Of a stretch of DNA of 64,000 nucleotides, positions 26,501 through 41,600 are shown piece after piece. Where the stretch lies: assembly GCA_022818135.1 (NCBI GenBank), contig JAFMSR010000013.1, positions 31,085,274 through 31,149,273 of the forward strand, given 5' to 3'. Source of the stretch: Saxidomus purpurata. Taxonomy: Eukaryota; Mollusca; Bivalvia; Venerida; Veneridae. A program made the position numbers and the translations under genes. The notes beneath the pieces were generated by a model, which worked only from the letters and a program-made list of their open reading frames with translations, did no database searches and was not told the origin of the DNA. Each line of letters opens with the position of its first letter. Within the stretch, counting starts at the first letter, position 1.

Positions 26501-29500
26501 GAATCAAATATTATGTTCCCCATTATTTCTGCATGTAACTACATGCTAATGATTTATTAAACTACGTAAAGTGCAGTTCATACAGACTTAAGAGCAATCG
26601 TCAAGAGGTCTTCAAAAGTAATAATATTTATCATGCAGACATACAGGGTTGCAAATAAGCAGTTCATAGCTAGAAATCAAGAGTTTAAGCAAGGTAAATG
26701 TTAATTCGATTTTCAGTATGGGTTAATGCCTTGATGCTCTTCCTTAAGAAATCCACTCTTAAAAATATCTTCAATACGAAATTTGTACCACTCGATCATT
26801 TTAAAGTTCATGTAACGGAATTATCTACACAATGTCTTCATAAATGCAAGACGCAATTATAGCTTTCGTGCATTGATAGCTAAAAAGCAGGCAGATATTG
26901 GAAGGGTCGATAATTAAATAAAGAAGGAAAAAGGCAGGCAGTGCGTTAGAAGTTTCGTTCAGTATATATTTCTTTCATTTGCATACATGAACTTAGTACT
27001 AGTTAGTAAAATTTGTTAAAATAGTTAAAACAGCAAGCAAAACAAATATGTTACAAAAGACAGATTTTCTATATTGTTTCAGAAAAGTATGTTAAAACAG
27101 TACACTAAGCATATATTATGTATTTTCAATTACTTGTTAATAAATAAGATTCATAAAAAGTCTGCATAAAGTAAGGATTTGCAAGAAGTCATCAAATTGT
27201 TTTAAGATTATGCCAATAGCTAGTATTAGCCATGCAAGACAACATATTAAATGATGATGTTATGAAGAATCCTAAACCCAAAGGGTGCAGAGTTTCAAAA
27301 ACAGAGCATGCGTATGTGAATGAATGGTGTAATCATGCAATGACATGTATGGTTAAAAGCAAGGGAGAGAAGGCAGTATTAAATGGTAAAAGTATTGTAC
27401 TTGTTAAACAGACAGAAAGTTTTATCAAAATTGCTGACTCAAAGTTATAAAGAAAACTTGAGTCAAGTGTGAATATAACTTACTCCTGCAGACTGTAACA
27501 GAACAACAAAATAAGTGATTAAATATAAAATAGTACATGCCATAAACGTTAGTGTTGAAACACTGATATAATTTATTAAACCGAAACAGTGTAAAAATGG
27601 AACTTATTCATTCACTTCATCAAAAACAAATCACCTTTCTACGCATTAACCTTCAAGTTTATACATAAAACTTTATACATTAACCATCTATATGTAGAAT
27701 ATAAAATGAAAACTTTATGCATTAACTTTCCTTACTTAGAATATAAAATGAAAGCTCACTAGAATTTATTGACACGCATTTATTTAAAAAGGGTTAATTA
27801 TATATATAAAGACTGGATTGGTACTTCAAAGATGTAAATCTCAAACAAGAAACAACATTGTGTAACTGACTTAAAAACTGATAGTACATTATATGTCTTT
27901 TTATGAATTGTATGGATTTAAATACACTGAAAGAGGACAAAAACATCAAAAGAATGTTATAGGTATAACAACTGTTAAAGTATGACAATGTGGGATGGTT
28001 TAATATGTGAGTTATATTACTCTAATAGGTGGGATAATGATTGAATCACAAATAGTAAAAGTCAAAAATAAGATTATCAGGACTTTGTTACTCTGTCAAT
28101 GGCATATCAGAGATAGTTCTTCATAGGTGGGCTTTATTCGCTTTTCTACAAGAACTTTATATATTGGCTTTATTCTCTTCTCTTTAAAAACGTAGAAACG
28201 TTTGGAAAATGTGAAAGAAACAGACAGTGTGGTGAAAGGTAAATACAGTACTAACTATGTATAGCAGGTGAAAGACTGGAGCTGGAACTTAAGTTGAAGC
28301 TATGTTTTTAAGAGTGTGAAATTTTAATCTGAACAGCAATGGTACACGTTATATTAAAAATGTTTTGAACATCAGAACTCACAAAAGATCTGAGTTTCAA
28401 ATGAACATTGGAGAAAATACATTCTCTAGAAAACAAGAAGAAATGTGACAATGGTATTGTAAGCAGGGAAGTGTGTTTTTTATTAACAGCATTTGATATG
28501 AAGGACACTTTATTCGAAAGGGTTAGAGGTTTATAGTTAGGTTCAACATATTAATGTTAATAAATCCATTACCAGTTCGTCTTGCTGAAGAGTAAAACAT
28601 ACAACATAAGGACCTGTTTCAATATCAAAACATACTACCATTTCAGAATTAATTTTTAAGCATAACAATCTCTCAGAACTAAATTAATCAAAACTTGTAT
28701 AAAAATATCTCTGCAAAACAACCCGGCTACTTCATCGCTTAGTCGTATAACCAGACTATATTACGGATATTTTCAAGTATTGTTAGCTTCTTGTCGACAA
28801 AGAAAACAATATTGGAAGGAACAGGAAAAGAGCTTCAAGGTTTGACTGCAAAATGATCTCATCTGTTTCCATCTACTTAATATACCTAAAGAACAATTTT
28901 GCATAATAGTCCTCGATATACTCAGAAATGATATAATTAAACTTTAAATTAAAATCATGAATGAAAAATTAAATTCAAAATGGTTTATTTTTTCTGAAGA
29001 GACGACAAATCTCATTTCTTTCTACCTTTTGGGCAAAAAACTCGTTCTTTGTACCCTTTCAGCATGATTTTGTTCAATATTTTATCTCAGTTAAAAACTC
29101 AGAATCATTCAATTAAAAAGATCCCAGGCATATACAACGAAAACTGATACTTTGCAGCATTTTGTGTTTTGTATTGTAAATTACAATACTGTATAGCAGA
29201 GAGAATTACCTTTATACTGCATCATTTTACAAAGAAATAAAAAGAATTAATTACGAAATCAACGATATAATAATCATACGTCTTATACTACTAGTAATAA
29301 GAATAGAAGAAGTATGGTGACCTACCATTTTTTGAGAATTGGACTTGTCTTGGTGTATGGAATTCCTCAATGTCTCAATCTCAATTTGCAGCTGTAATAT
29401 GTATAACGATAATAAAAATTAAAGGCAAAGCGAACTTTTCATAGTAGTTTTCCTCCCACACGGTACAAAATTAACAATATTATGGATTTTACGTGTTGCT

Positions 29501-32500
29501 GACAGAGGAAAATACATACTGGTGTGATGGCTTAACACAGCCAATTAATTAAAAAAAACATTTCTTTACAAAAAATGAATCTTGTCAAAACAAGCATTTC
29601 GAGAATAAGACGAAAGTCTAATATACTGTGCGTGAGTTTCATGTATACACACAGAAATCTTGACAAAACTATTTTTATACAAATGTATTTCTTTCAAACC
29701 CATATTTTTACAGACGTGTTTGTAGACATCATCAGTCCTCAATTAAAACATTTCTTAAAAGTATTTATGACAAATTCTAAAGAAAATAATTCCTTTAAAT
29801 TTGGTCATGAATTAAAGACAAGACAAAGATTAAACTCTGACAACTCTAAGATGCTAGATCATAGCCTTCAATGCAGGCAAAGACATCTCTAAGTAAGCGA
29901 TTATGAAATTAATGAAAATAGTTTATGAGTAAAAATTAACTTATGAAATGGTGTGAATGGCTCGAATGCAATTGACAAACAACACAGTTACATTATGTCT
30001 TTCTTCATGGACATAAAGTGAATTCAAGCAAACTTAAAAATAAACTTATGTAGAAACAATTTTGTTTCAACCATTGGATCTAACCTGCTGTTTTTGCATT
30101 TTTTCATTCGTGAGCTGGGCACCGAGTTTGTTAACTTCTTGGCCTGAAAAAAAAAGCAAAGCATGATAAGAATGATTATCTATGCTTAGTGATCTATAGC
30201 ACTTCAAGTTGCAGCTCAAATATCAATTACACTATATACATGTATTTAAATGATACAAATTGCATATATATATAATTATGTTTGTTCATCATAAATAACG
30301 ATTGAATATCAAAGTGTTGTTTATAACATTTTCCCATGCTCACAAAAATTTTGTGCATTATTGTATTGCGACATTTTGAGAACATTTTTCAAAATATTAA
30401 AAATGTTCTGTAAAACTTTATAAATAATGTTGATAAAGTTGGTACTACGTGACAATGGTTACAGGCAATAATCTTACTAAGTTCACTGTTTTCATCCTCT
30501 TTCTCCAGTAAACTGTCTTTTAGTTCATTGAATTTCTGGTTTACTTCCTCTAGTTCTTCTTTCAAACTTTCAGCTTCATGATTAACACTTGGTGTTTTCG
30601 ATTGCAGTGATTCATCAATCTACAAATGTACGTACATTATCTGTTTACATCAATGGTAAGCAATATCTAAACTTAAAGCACTACAAATAAAATAAATAAA
30701 AAAAAATAAAAAATTAAAGCACTCAATGTGCAACTCTATTTATTTATGTTTTTCACAATATATACATTGTATTTTGGTATCAAGCAATATTGAAGATATA
30801 GTGCCTATGGTAATAAGAATGTTCACAATACCTGAAAAAAAATTGTATCATTTAGTCATTCACTAAATGAAGTTACTATCTAGCAGTTACCTTTTACCTT
30901 AGTTTATGGAACTTAATGTACATTTGTACAATCAACGTTTTGCATTATTGTTATACATAAAAATATTCAAACAGCATCATATTGTTCCCTGAAATTCAGT
31001 AAAATGAAATAAATTACTCTTATTCTAGTCAACTTCTATTATAGTCAAACAAAACTGGAACGTCTTCTACATGTCTTATACATAGATAAGCATTAACTTT
31101 TTATTTACTACAATGTTTGTCAACCTTCTATGACATGCTACAAACTAACAAATACAATATTTCAGTAACATTTTTATAAAACAGAACACACAGAGAAAGA
31201 CTACATGTAGATCTACACACAATTATACATGGAAACAAAAACAAAAACACTAATATATTAAACGTTTTACACAAAAACTAACTCTGGTTCAATTAATGCA
31301 CTTCAAACAAAGTTTTACAGACAAAGAAAATTCTACAGTTCCATGACTTTATTCCTAAAATGTCTTCTTACAAGAAATTTTATGTATTTTCAAACAAACA
31401 AGCGGATGTTTTGATCAATTTGTTTGCTTAACTTGTAGCAAATAATCAAACTATATAACTGTGAATTTTGTTCATGACGTTTATATATTTATATCTTTTA
31501 GTCACTACATCAATGTGTTTGAAACAAGTTGAGTATTTCCAGTTCAACTGGGGTTACCCGTATCTAAAACATATCAAGTACATGTAATATGATTCATGAA
31601 AATATTAACTTATCAACCGCTTGTAACTTGGATTAATTGCCTTTGAAAAATAAGTACAATCACCTTAGACAGGACAAGAACAAGATTAACAAGAGCTGTC
31701 CCTCACAAGTGACGAATGCCCCCGAAAGAGGTGCCTCACAGTCTGTGTCCTCTCCATGTGCTCAATAAATGTGCTATGTAATTTTAAAATCCTTCCATGC
31801 ATGACAGAGTAACCATGCATACAGTTTTCCATTACTTTAAACACTAAGTGTGACCTTGACCTTTGAGGTAGGGACTTGGGTCTTGCACGCGACACATCCG
31901 CTTGATGTGCTAGACATTTGTGCCAAGCTATTTTAAAATCCTTCAAAGCATGATAAAGTTACAGTCCGGACACAAATGTATGCATATATACAGGATTCCA
32001 TTACCTATAAACTCTAAGTGTGACCTTGACCTTTGTGGTAGGGATGTGGGTCTTGCAAGCGACACGTCATCTTGATGTGCTAGAAATTTGTGACAAATTA
32101 TTTTAAAATCCTTCAATGCATGACAAAGTTACAGTCCAGACACAATGTGTGCATATATAGAGGAATCCATTACCTTCAAACTCTAAATTGTGACCTTGAC
32201 CTTTGAGCTAGGGACGTGGGTCTTGCACGCCACACGTCGTCTTGATGTGCTAGACATTTGTGCCAAGTTATTTTAAAATCCTTCACTGCATGACAAAGTT
32301 ACAGTCCAGGACACGAATGTGTGTATATATAGAGGAATCCATTACCTTCAAACTCTAAGTGTGACCTTGACCTTTGAGCTAGGGACGTGGGTCTTGCACG
32401 CGACACATCGTCTTGATGTGCTAGACATTTGTGCCAAGTTATTTTAAAATCCTTCAATGCATGACAAAGTAACAGTCCGGACTCGAATGTGTGCATATAT

Positions 32501-35500
32501 GCATATATAGAGGAATCCATTACCTTCAAAGTCTTAGTATGACCTTGACCTTTGAGCTAGGGATGTGGGTCTTATGCACGTCACGTCGTCTTGATGTGCT
32601 AGACATTTGTGCCAAGCTATTTTAAAATCCTTCACTGCATGACAAAGTTACAGTCCGGACCGAATGTGTGCATATATATATGATTCCATAACCTTCATAC
32701 TCCAAGTGTGACCTTGACCTTTGAGGTAGGGATGTGGGTCTTGCACGCGACATGCGCTTGATGTGCTAGACATGTGTGCCTAGTTATTTTAAAATCCTTC
32801 AATGCATGACAGAGTTACAGTCCGGACACGAATTGTAAGTGGGGACGCACAGACGGACGGACAGATGGTGCGATTTTAATATGCCGCCCTTCGGGGGCAT
32901 AATAATGAAATGAAGTAATAAGTGAGGTCCATGTGATGCCTCTTGCCTCTAACAAGTTGGAGGCAGGACATAGTACAAAGATATTCTATAGGAAAAAATG
33001 TCAGAAAAGTGTTTTTAAAATTTGCTTCAGGTGTAATGTTTGTGTGGCTTTATGCACAACTAACAGTAACACACAAACAATACAGATTGATTAATACAAA
33101 ACATGTATCTACATCTCTCTCTACACAAATTAAGTTACACACATCTTTAAACAACCATACCTGTACTTCTTTATTTTTTGTCTACAATTTAGAAGTCGAA
33201 CATTGTAAGACCTTTCGAAAAGACAGACAGCTAAGTTTAACAACTGAATTTATTCTTTAAAAAATATGTAGTAATAAACTTTAAGTCGCAAAAATGATGA
33301 ACGTTACAACTCTTGCATGTAGATGTCTATGAAAAAAGTTATATATTCAAAGGGATTTTAAATGATATTGAAAACTAAATTTCTTACCAGTGGTTTGATT
33401 GATGCTTGTACACCCTAAATACAACAAATCAAACATTAGTATTATTTCATTTGATGTATGCAATTTAAAAAAATCAAACTTAAAAATTTTACATAAAAGT
33501 TATCAAGAACAGTGTTTTCAATAAGTCCATGTCATATGAATTGTTCGTTATGTGTCCACCGCCCAAATACATGACCAAACTTCAACTTCTCATTAAGTGA
33601 TATGTCATGCATTAATATATAAATATTCATTTAAAAGGTGACTGTCATTTAAATAAATACAAGAAAGACCCCGTCTGAAGGGCTGCCTTGAATACAGTAT
33701 TATAATGACGGTCCGATGCATATATTTGTTTGTTTAGCATCCATTTGTAATAGAATTTGAATTCAATTATCCACCTCTAGGATTTCTTTGGTGTTCTATC
33801 CAGAAAAATTCTCATGCCCAAGTGACTTACGAATTACATGTACCAAATGAGTGAAAACTTAAGAATGGCTGCATTGAATTCAAAATCATCATTTCTACGC
33901 CAAAGAAATTGTAAAATAGTTAATACATGTATAACTGTAAGTTATATTTTAGCATACAACGTGCTTTATCTTGCCAACAATTATAAAACACATAAAATGC
34001 CAACGAAATAGTAAAATATTGCTCAAATCCTAAGATTTCTATAAATGCCCAGAAGTTACTTACTTTCTATAAAAATGTTAGCTTATTAATAATTTTTCTG
34101 ATTCCTTTAAATTTTGAGTTAAAAACATAGAACCTAAAAAATGCTGTAACGAGACCATATGTTAAATGAGAAGTGAAACACACTCAATGAAAGAAATAAA
34201 CATTGTCAAATACAGTTTTATATATTGTAAATAAATACAGAACAAATAAAAAAATCTGACAATTTGAAAGTAAAACAAAAGTAATACAATTTACACTAAA
34301 TTAAACTGTGCAATAAGAACTTAACCATGCAATACACCATTACAATGAAATTGGGACTACATTTCCAAGTCATAGAGAACCATTTACCACCTATTTTCCG
34401 AAATGTCAACAATTCATTTTAACTTGACTGAGGCAATAACCATATAATGCTGTGTCAGTTTTATCAGTTCATTACAAGACATCACAAGGAACCAACCTGC
34501 GATGGGATAGATACATACAGTGTATCTATTTCAACAATCTATTTTCAAATGCCTAAATTTGCAAAACTGCTAATCCTAATCAATCTGGCGAAAGAACTGC
34601 TAAATAAAGTTAGAATCCATTGTGACACCGTTCATAGAATGTACAAACCGAGGACCATACTTGAAAGCCAATGTAGAGGTGCTAGTTCCATCATTATCTG
34701 GGTATTGAACTTGCATACTTGGATTAAATGAAAGTAGTAGGACCATCTATAGAATAGTACCACCAACTTCTAAAGCTAGTGAAGTATTTGAAAGGTCGGC
34801 AAAATTTAGAATCAATGAAATGATTGTACTAAATGCTTACTTCCAAAACACTTATCTATATACACATATCTTATTTTGGTGCAAGGATGAAAAATAAACT
34901 GACACATTTCAGCCTAAAGTTAAATGATGTGATAAGTAAAAAATGTCTAACATTTACATCTAAGCATTTCAAAACACCACAGTATACATAATCACACTGG
35001 TTATACACATTGATCACAGCAATATCAAATCAAACGATTAATCTACATCATCATCACACATAAGGCTAATAATATATTGAATCCACGTGCTTTAATATAA
35101 GAATATGCACTATTTCAAAGTAAATATCGAAACTTAAAAAACAGGAAATAACAGAGACTATAGATCGTAGTTTTATCGAGAGACTACTAGAGGCGTGGTA
35201 AAAAAATTAACAGCAAAGCTCATAAAAATTAATTGATTAAAATAAAATAATTGATGAAATAAATTTTAAATATTCATTGTATTTTCTATTACAGAACTGT
35301 CAAGATCTGATCAGATGTCCATCATGTAAACAACAATTCAAACAAGTTTGAAGCTCCTTTTAACATTCTCCTTTTGTCCCAAAGTTTTGTCTAAGGAAGA
35401 CAAGAACCAGAAGATCAAGGTATTTGATAATCAATAATATGTAAAGCACGTGTTTAAGTAGATATCAATAAACAAACCAAATATAGAGGAACAATATAGA

Positions 35501-38467
35501 GCACCTGCGACCACGGAAGAGAACAAGGTGCAAGGAACATCACATAATTATTAAAAATAATTTGAAAGACCTCAAAACTGAGTATAAGCTTGGGAGATAT
35601 ACAAGTAAATGTCACTAATATGGCACTAAGCTCACCAATAAACTTTCTGAAAGTGGACTTTCAGTGAAGCCAACGTCTTTGTAAAGACCAACTTACAGCC
35701 CAAATTAACAGATGGCTACATTTTGTAAATTTCATTTTCATTCTTTTCTACATTCGATCTAAACTTTAATGTAATAAAATATACACAACAATATAAATAT
35801 CAAAACAATTTTTCTACGCCCTTCATACACATTTGTTACAACAATAAAAAGCAGTTATTAATAACTACTGTACTATACATCCTCACCTTGTCTCTGACGC
35901 TCTGTAATAAGGTCATAACATAAATTTCAATCATTTTAGAAATAAGTTACTTATAGTTCACACTGTTTAACACAGAAACCATGTTAACTGTACTGTATTA
36001 TACATTTCTGTTATATGTATTAATTATGTAAAAGAAATATAATAAAAGCTATGTCAAGTTTTGGATAAAAAAAACTCATTTTTGTACAACAAGCAGGAAT
36101 TCATGACTGTATCATTATATAATTATCTTTATCTTCATGAGTTTCATTCAATTAATTTTCATGACAGCTGCAAATTATGTTCAATTAAACAATCTATAAG
36201 ATGTTTCTATAAATTGTACTGATTTGCTGATGTTAGGTAAATTGTCTATAAAAATGTGATGCAGTATAGGATTTGATGTTGCTAAATTTGATTTTGATCT
36301 ATGCATGCTGTCTTGTAGTCTTAATCTAAACGAGTATTTTACGAGTATTTTATCTATTTCACTAATATGTTCTATTAACCCAGCAGTCGTTCAAATGTTT
36401 TAACTGCATTCCAGTTTAATATAAATACTTTTAGCACCGGTTTTGTCTGTGCTAACGATAATCTTATCAAACCTTTGAGTGCTAAACACTGTCACTGAGT
36501 AGTGCAGAATATCATTCTTGTTCAGGAATGCCAAAAATGATAATTTCTTATTTGCATTTAATTAATTGATATTAAATAAATTTGAAAACAAATAGAGATT
36601 GGAGAACTAATTAGTTTAAAAGAGGATTCATACATTATTTTTCGATAAGCTGCCTTTTTGCACTTTCAAAAGTTAAAGTGAATGGGTCAGTCTAACGTGA
36701 TTTTCAGCATTTACCTCTATACACATGTTTCCTCAAATGTGTTTTCAGATCAGAAAAGATGCCAGTTTGTGTTGTGGCTTTAAAAATTGGTAAAGATCCA
36801 TCTTTGACTCAAGCCCCTGTCAAAGCACAATTAAAGACTAGCCTATTGATGTTTTTATGCATGTAGAGTATCTGTAATCCGAAAAAATGATTATGCATTA
36901 GGTGAACTCACCGGCGGTCTTGTTGACGTCACTGCTGTTGTTGGCGGACTTTCACCGAAACTCTATGTCATAATGAAGAGTATCAATTATTGAAAATTTA
37001 CAGACTATACAATTATAATCATTCATAGTTGAATTAGATGATATCATTAGATATATATATATGTGTACATAAATTTTGTATAATACTGAAATAACACATC
37101 AATGTCAACATTATATTTGAAGCTCGAAATCATACTATTTCAACATAAATACACAGAAATATTTTAACATAAACTTGTTTCAGATAAAAAGACCTGGTTT
37201 AAATATGTGTTAATAAATTTACAAAAAAAGATGGAATCAAACGTATTTATGACCATCAAGCAATTACAAATGTTTCTATCTCACAAGTTCCTACAACAGT
37301 TACCAGAAATAATAGAATTATCACTCACTCTACAGTCTGCATTCTACATTATTCAGTATTTACATACTTCTTAAGACAACTAATTGATATGTGTTAGCTT
37401 TAAAATAAACACTACAACCATAAGACAGCGTACTCTACTTTTCGAAGCAATTCATCAATAGAAATTAAACATTTTATCGATAGGCCATGATTTTGTCAAA
37501 ATACAAATTCAGATTTTTTACTCAAATACTTGTTTGAAGTTTCATGACAATAGCTATATTAATTTAGATTTTTCAAGATGCTACACTTGATCTTGGTCAT
37601 CATGAAGAGATGAATATTTAATCAAAGTTTGATGAAAATCCTTGTAAGAGTTAAGAAGATACAGTCAAGTGACCTTTGTCCCTTCAGCCAAGTTGACCTT
37701 GACTTTGAGTTGGAAAATGGATGCTTCACATCCTCTCAATGAGATTAGCATTAATCTGAAGTTTCAAGAAAATCTTTGAAAGAGTTTGGGAGATATGGAA
37801 ACATCACCTTACACCCTAAATCAGACCTTGATCTTGAACAGGCTTGGTTGAAACATATGAAACTATTTGTGAATCGGTTCATGCATACTAAAGTTACAGC
37901 TGGACACGAAGTGCGGTCGGAGTGAATGATAGACTGAACAACAGACATATTGACGGAACTGATCAAACATGCAATGGAACTTTATACTTTTAGCATGTTC
38001 AATTATTTTAAAGACTTAATGTGGTAATTTTAAAACCAGTAAATGTTATAATCTGAGAGACTGCCACTTCCATGCAAACCTTACATCAGGATTACAAAAA
38101 GGAATGTTATTTGGCCAAAATGCTCACAGAAGCTGTTGGATCTAGTTTTATGACTTTGTTAACTGATCCAAAGATATTTGTAAATTTTTTAAAATAATAC
38201 CAGTATGTGCATGGAATATACATGCCAAATTTACCTAAAGTGTGAAGAGAGTAAATTGCTCAAGCTATTCTTCGAAAACTTGCTATCAAATACATACTAA
38301 CAAATACAACATCAAACAAAATCACAGCATTTTCACTGCTATACACATAACGAGTGTTAATTCACAAAACTATCAAATGCTTAGTCTAAAACAGTCACTA
38401 CCAGTTTAGGATACATGCTAAACTAACAAGAACGGGGGGGGGGGGGGGGGGGGGTTTGTGGGGTTTT

Positions 38468-38498
<31 letters not shown>

Positions 38499-38592
38499 GG
38501 GGGGTTGTTTTTTTTTTGGGGGGGGTTTTTTTTTTTTTTTGTGGGGGGGGGGGGGGGGGTTTTTTTTTTTTTTTTTTTTGGGGGGGGTTTTT

Positions 38593-38638
<46 letters not shown>

Positions 38639-41600
38639 GAAGGGGGGGGCCCCCGTTTTTTTTGGGTTTTGGGGGTTCAGGGGGGTTCTCCCCGGCGTTA
38701 AATGCGACACAAGATTCGTCTAAAGTTGATATCTTATTTAGAAGATCTGTAAATGTATACATAAAGGTCTATTAAAACTCAAAAAAATAAAATCATTATG
38801 GTCTGGCTATAAAACAATTATTGGTAATCACATGTAGAAAAATGTCTTAACCATCATTGTGTGTTTTAACAAGTGTTACAGCTATGCCTAATCTCCTTAA
38901 ACTGTTAATACACTAATACATAGATTTGAAAATTAAACTGCATGGCTGAAACCTCGCACAAAATATTATTTTTTTTAATAAGAATGTCAAACTGTCCAGA
39001 AATACCTCTGTAATGTATAGTTTATAATGTTGAACGAAACTTTATATGGAGACGACTACCGGTACATCAGATGTACCAACAAAAAATATTATCACAATAT
39101 TTAATGAATTTTGCATTACCTAAAGCATCAACGTTAGTGTTACTGTATGGGGCTGGTATCTTACTATAACTAGCCGATGCAGAAAGCTGGTGGCAAAAAG
39201 CTTTGATTTTGCATCACACATGCCATAGTCTTATCAAATTAAGTCTTATGAAGATTGTAGAAAATGCATGGAAAACACATTTGACACAAAAACCGTTAAC
39301 TGGCAACAAAGTTAATCACAACAATAAACAATGAGGTTTTCCTCATCAGTAAACTCTAGCTGTTCTCATCTCCTTCATTGATGTCCGCTGGAAAGTCTGA
39401 AAGTTAATGCTCCGACAGAAACACGTACAAACCTAAGCACACTCATATACTCACCATAGCTTTACCAGCAGAGCTCTGTAAACATGTTTATCTATACATG
39501 TATATTCATGTTAACGGAAATGAGCATTAAGTTGTCTGCGACATTATTGGAATGAAGTACCGGTATATGATAGACAATACAAAAGTAACAAACAAGAATA
39601 TGTACATGAGGTTTCTTGAGAAATATTGATCCTACCAAAAAGCTGTATTGACGCATTACCATGTAAGATAATATTAATTATATACATTGTCACAAATTGT
39701 AAATGAGCTATTTGTATGTACTAGTCTGCAAACTATTTACATGCAAACTTATATGCTTGCTACAAGTCGTATAATGAGTGCAGAAACGAGATGGACAGTC
39801 AAAAACAAATGTTACTCCATCTACATACATGTTTCTAGTATAAACTAATAGACTATAGCTATATGTGTTGGTAATATTTCAACAACTAAACAATGAACAA
39901 TTAATATAGCTGACTGTGCAAGGTTTCATACAAAGCACTGCTGTATAATTGGAATATTGCAACAGTCGGTTGATCTGCAGGGTCCTAACGTTACAGTTGG
40001 CTATATAGTTTCCCATCCATATCGCACGGGATGCAGACAGAGGAGAGGTATATACAGCCAAAAGGTAGATATGGTTTATCTTAATATATGATACAAAAAG
40101 TTTGATAAAAGTTATTCTATTTTACTGCATAAATACTAAATATAATTCAAATAAACATTGACAAGTATAAGATAAAACAAATTATTGAATGTTTTTTGAA
40201 GTTATAAGGATTATTTTAATTGTATTATCGCAAAGTGGAGTGTTATTGTTAATAGTTTTCACTTTCATTGCTATTAGTAGGGGCATTAGTAACCAATTTT
40301 AATTTGCATCATCCTGTGCTAGATGATACTGGTTTCTCCTACAAACCCTAAGTCGTAATGATATTATGTGGCTAATCAAATAGATAAAATTGAGTCAACA
40401 CACTGAAGAAAATGTCCTTGATCAAACTAAACCTAAAAAGATTTATTTTTGTGGAAGAATTTGCTTTAAATGCCGAATCTATTCGGAAATGGCACAGGTG
40501 TTGAATACATTGTTAAACTAAATACTGACAATTAATATAAACCCTCTTTTCCATATCAAACAGTAATAAGTAGTTATTGCAAGACCACTGCATACTACAG
40601 TTAACGCATTTCCCAGTATTATTTCCTAGTGGTAACTTGCCTTCCTATACGATTAATCTTTCCATTACGGATACAAAATATTTTTTTTGTATTTCATCAT
40701 CATAACTGCGAGGCCAACACTTTCAATATAAAACTTTTAGTACTTGGTTTACATGGAAGGATGCTTACAGAATTCCCTAAGAACCAGATTGAACTGGCAT
40801 ATATTATGTCCTTTAGATCTTACAATTGCTTACAATTGGATTACTAAGCATTAGAACGGAACTTTCATCAACAGTTATAGCATACACATAAGATCAAGTT
40901 TCTATTATTTAGAATGTTTTGAACTATCACCTTCTAGTTCTGAGAAAAGAGTAAGTTTAAATCATATATAACAACTACAACAACTACAAGAATCTACATT
41001 ACAACATTAGACAGAACGTTAACTTATATATATCTCAACAATAAAATTTCAAAAGTATTATTACTCTGTTATATTCACCCAAGTTTGCCCATACAAGAAT
41101 CTTGATTTCCCAAATCAATTATATTTCCCAAAAGTACTAAAACATGCAAGTTTCCCATTATTTATAAATACCTACAATAAGCAGGTTTTTTCATGGATTG
41201 TTTTCTACATGGTAATTTTCCTAATAGAATGTCTACATAACTCTATACTGCAATCATATCTAATATTTAACAGTCCCTAGTCAATTTATAAAAAAAAATC
41301 ACTATGTTTTTCTTGGACTTTAAAACTCATATAATTTTTCTTAACTTTTGCCTTCTTTTAAAAACATGATAATGATGAAAAATATTACAATACATGCATC
41401 TTACACAAAACTTCAAAGTAATTGTAAGTGATGTTCATGTAATACATTTTAGTACATTTAGCAATACTACAAACTAACATTTGATAAAAATTTACAAAGC
41501 CAAAAAACTTAATAAACCTGACTGAAACCGACAACATAATATATAATTGGTCAGGCAAAATTTTAAGAGGGGAAATCATTTTCTTCTTGCTTGCTAGATA

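Noticed and set aside
31686..32529. Minus-strand open frames with repeated peptides (ITWHKCLAHQDDVSRARP type)
   Set aside because: They are translations of the ~170-bp tandem unit; the repetition is that of the satellite, not of a protein.
38695..38760. Protein-like minus-strand phrase LNKISTLDESCVAFNAGE next to the G/T block
   Set aside because: An acceptor-like tttacag precedes it, but the phase does not fit the flanking exons (immediate stop in phase 0) and it runs into the homopolymer block. Not supportable as an exon.
38418..38775. Overlapping open frames of up to 114 codons on both strands
   Set aside because: They are translations of G and T homopolymers (poly-Pro/Lys or poly-Gly/Phe) and carry no family signal.
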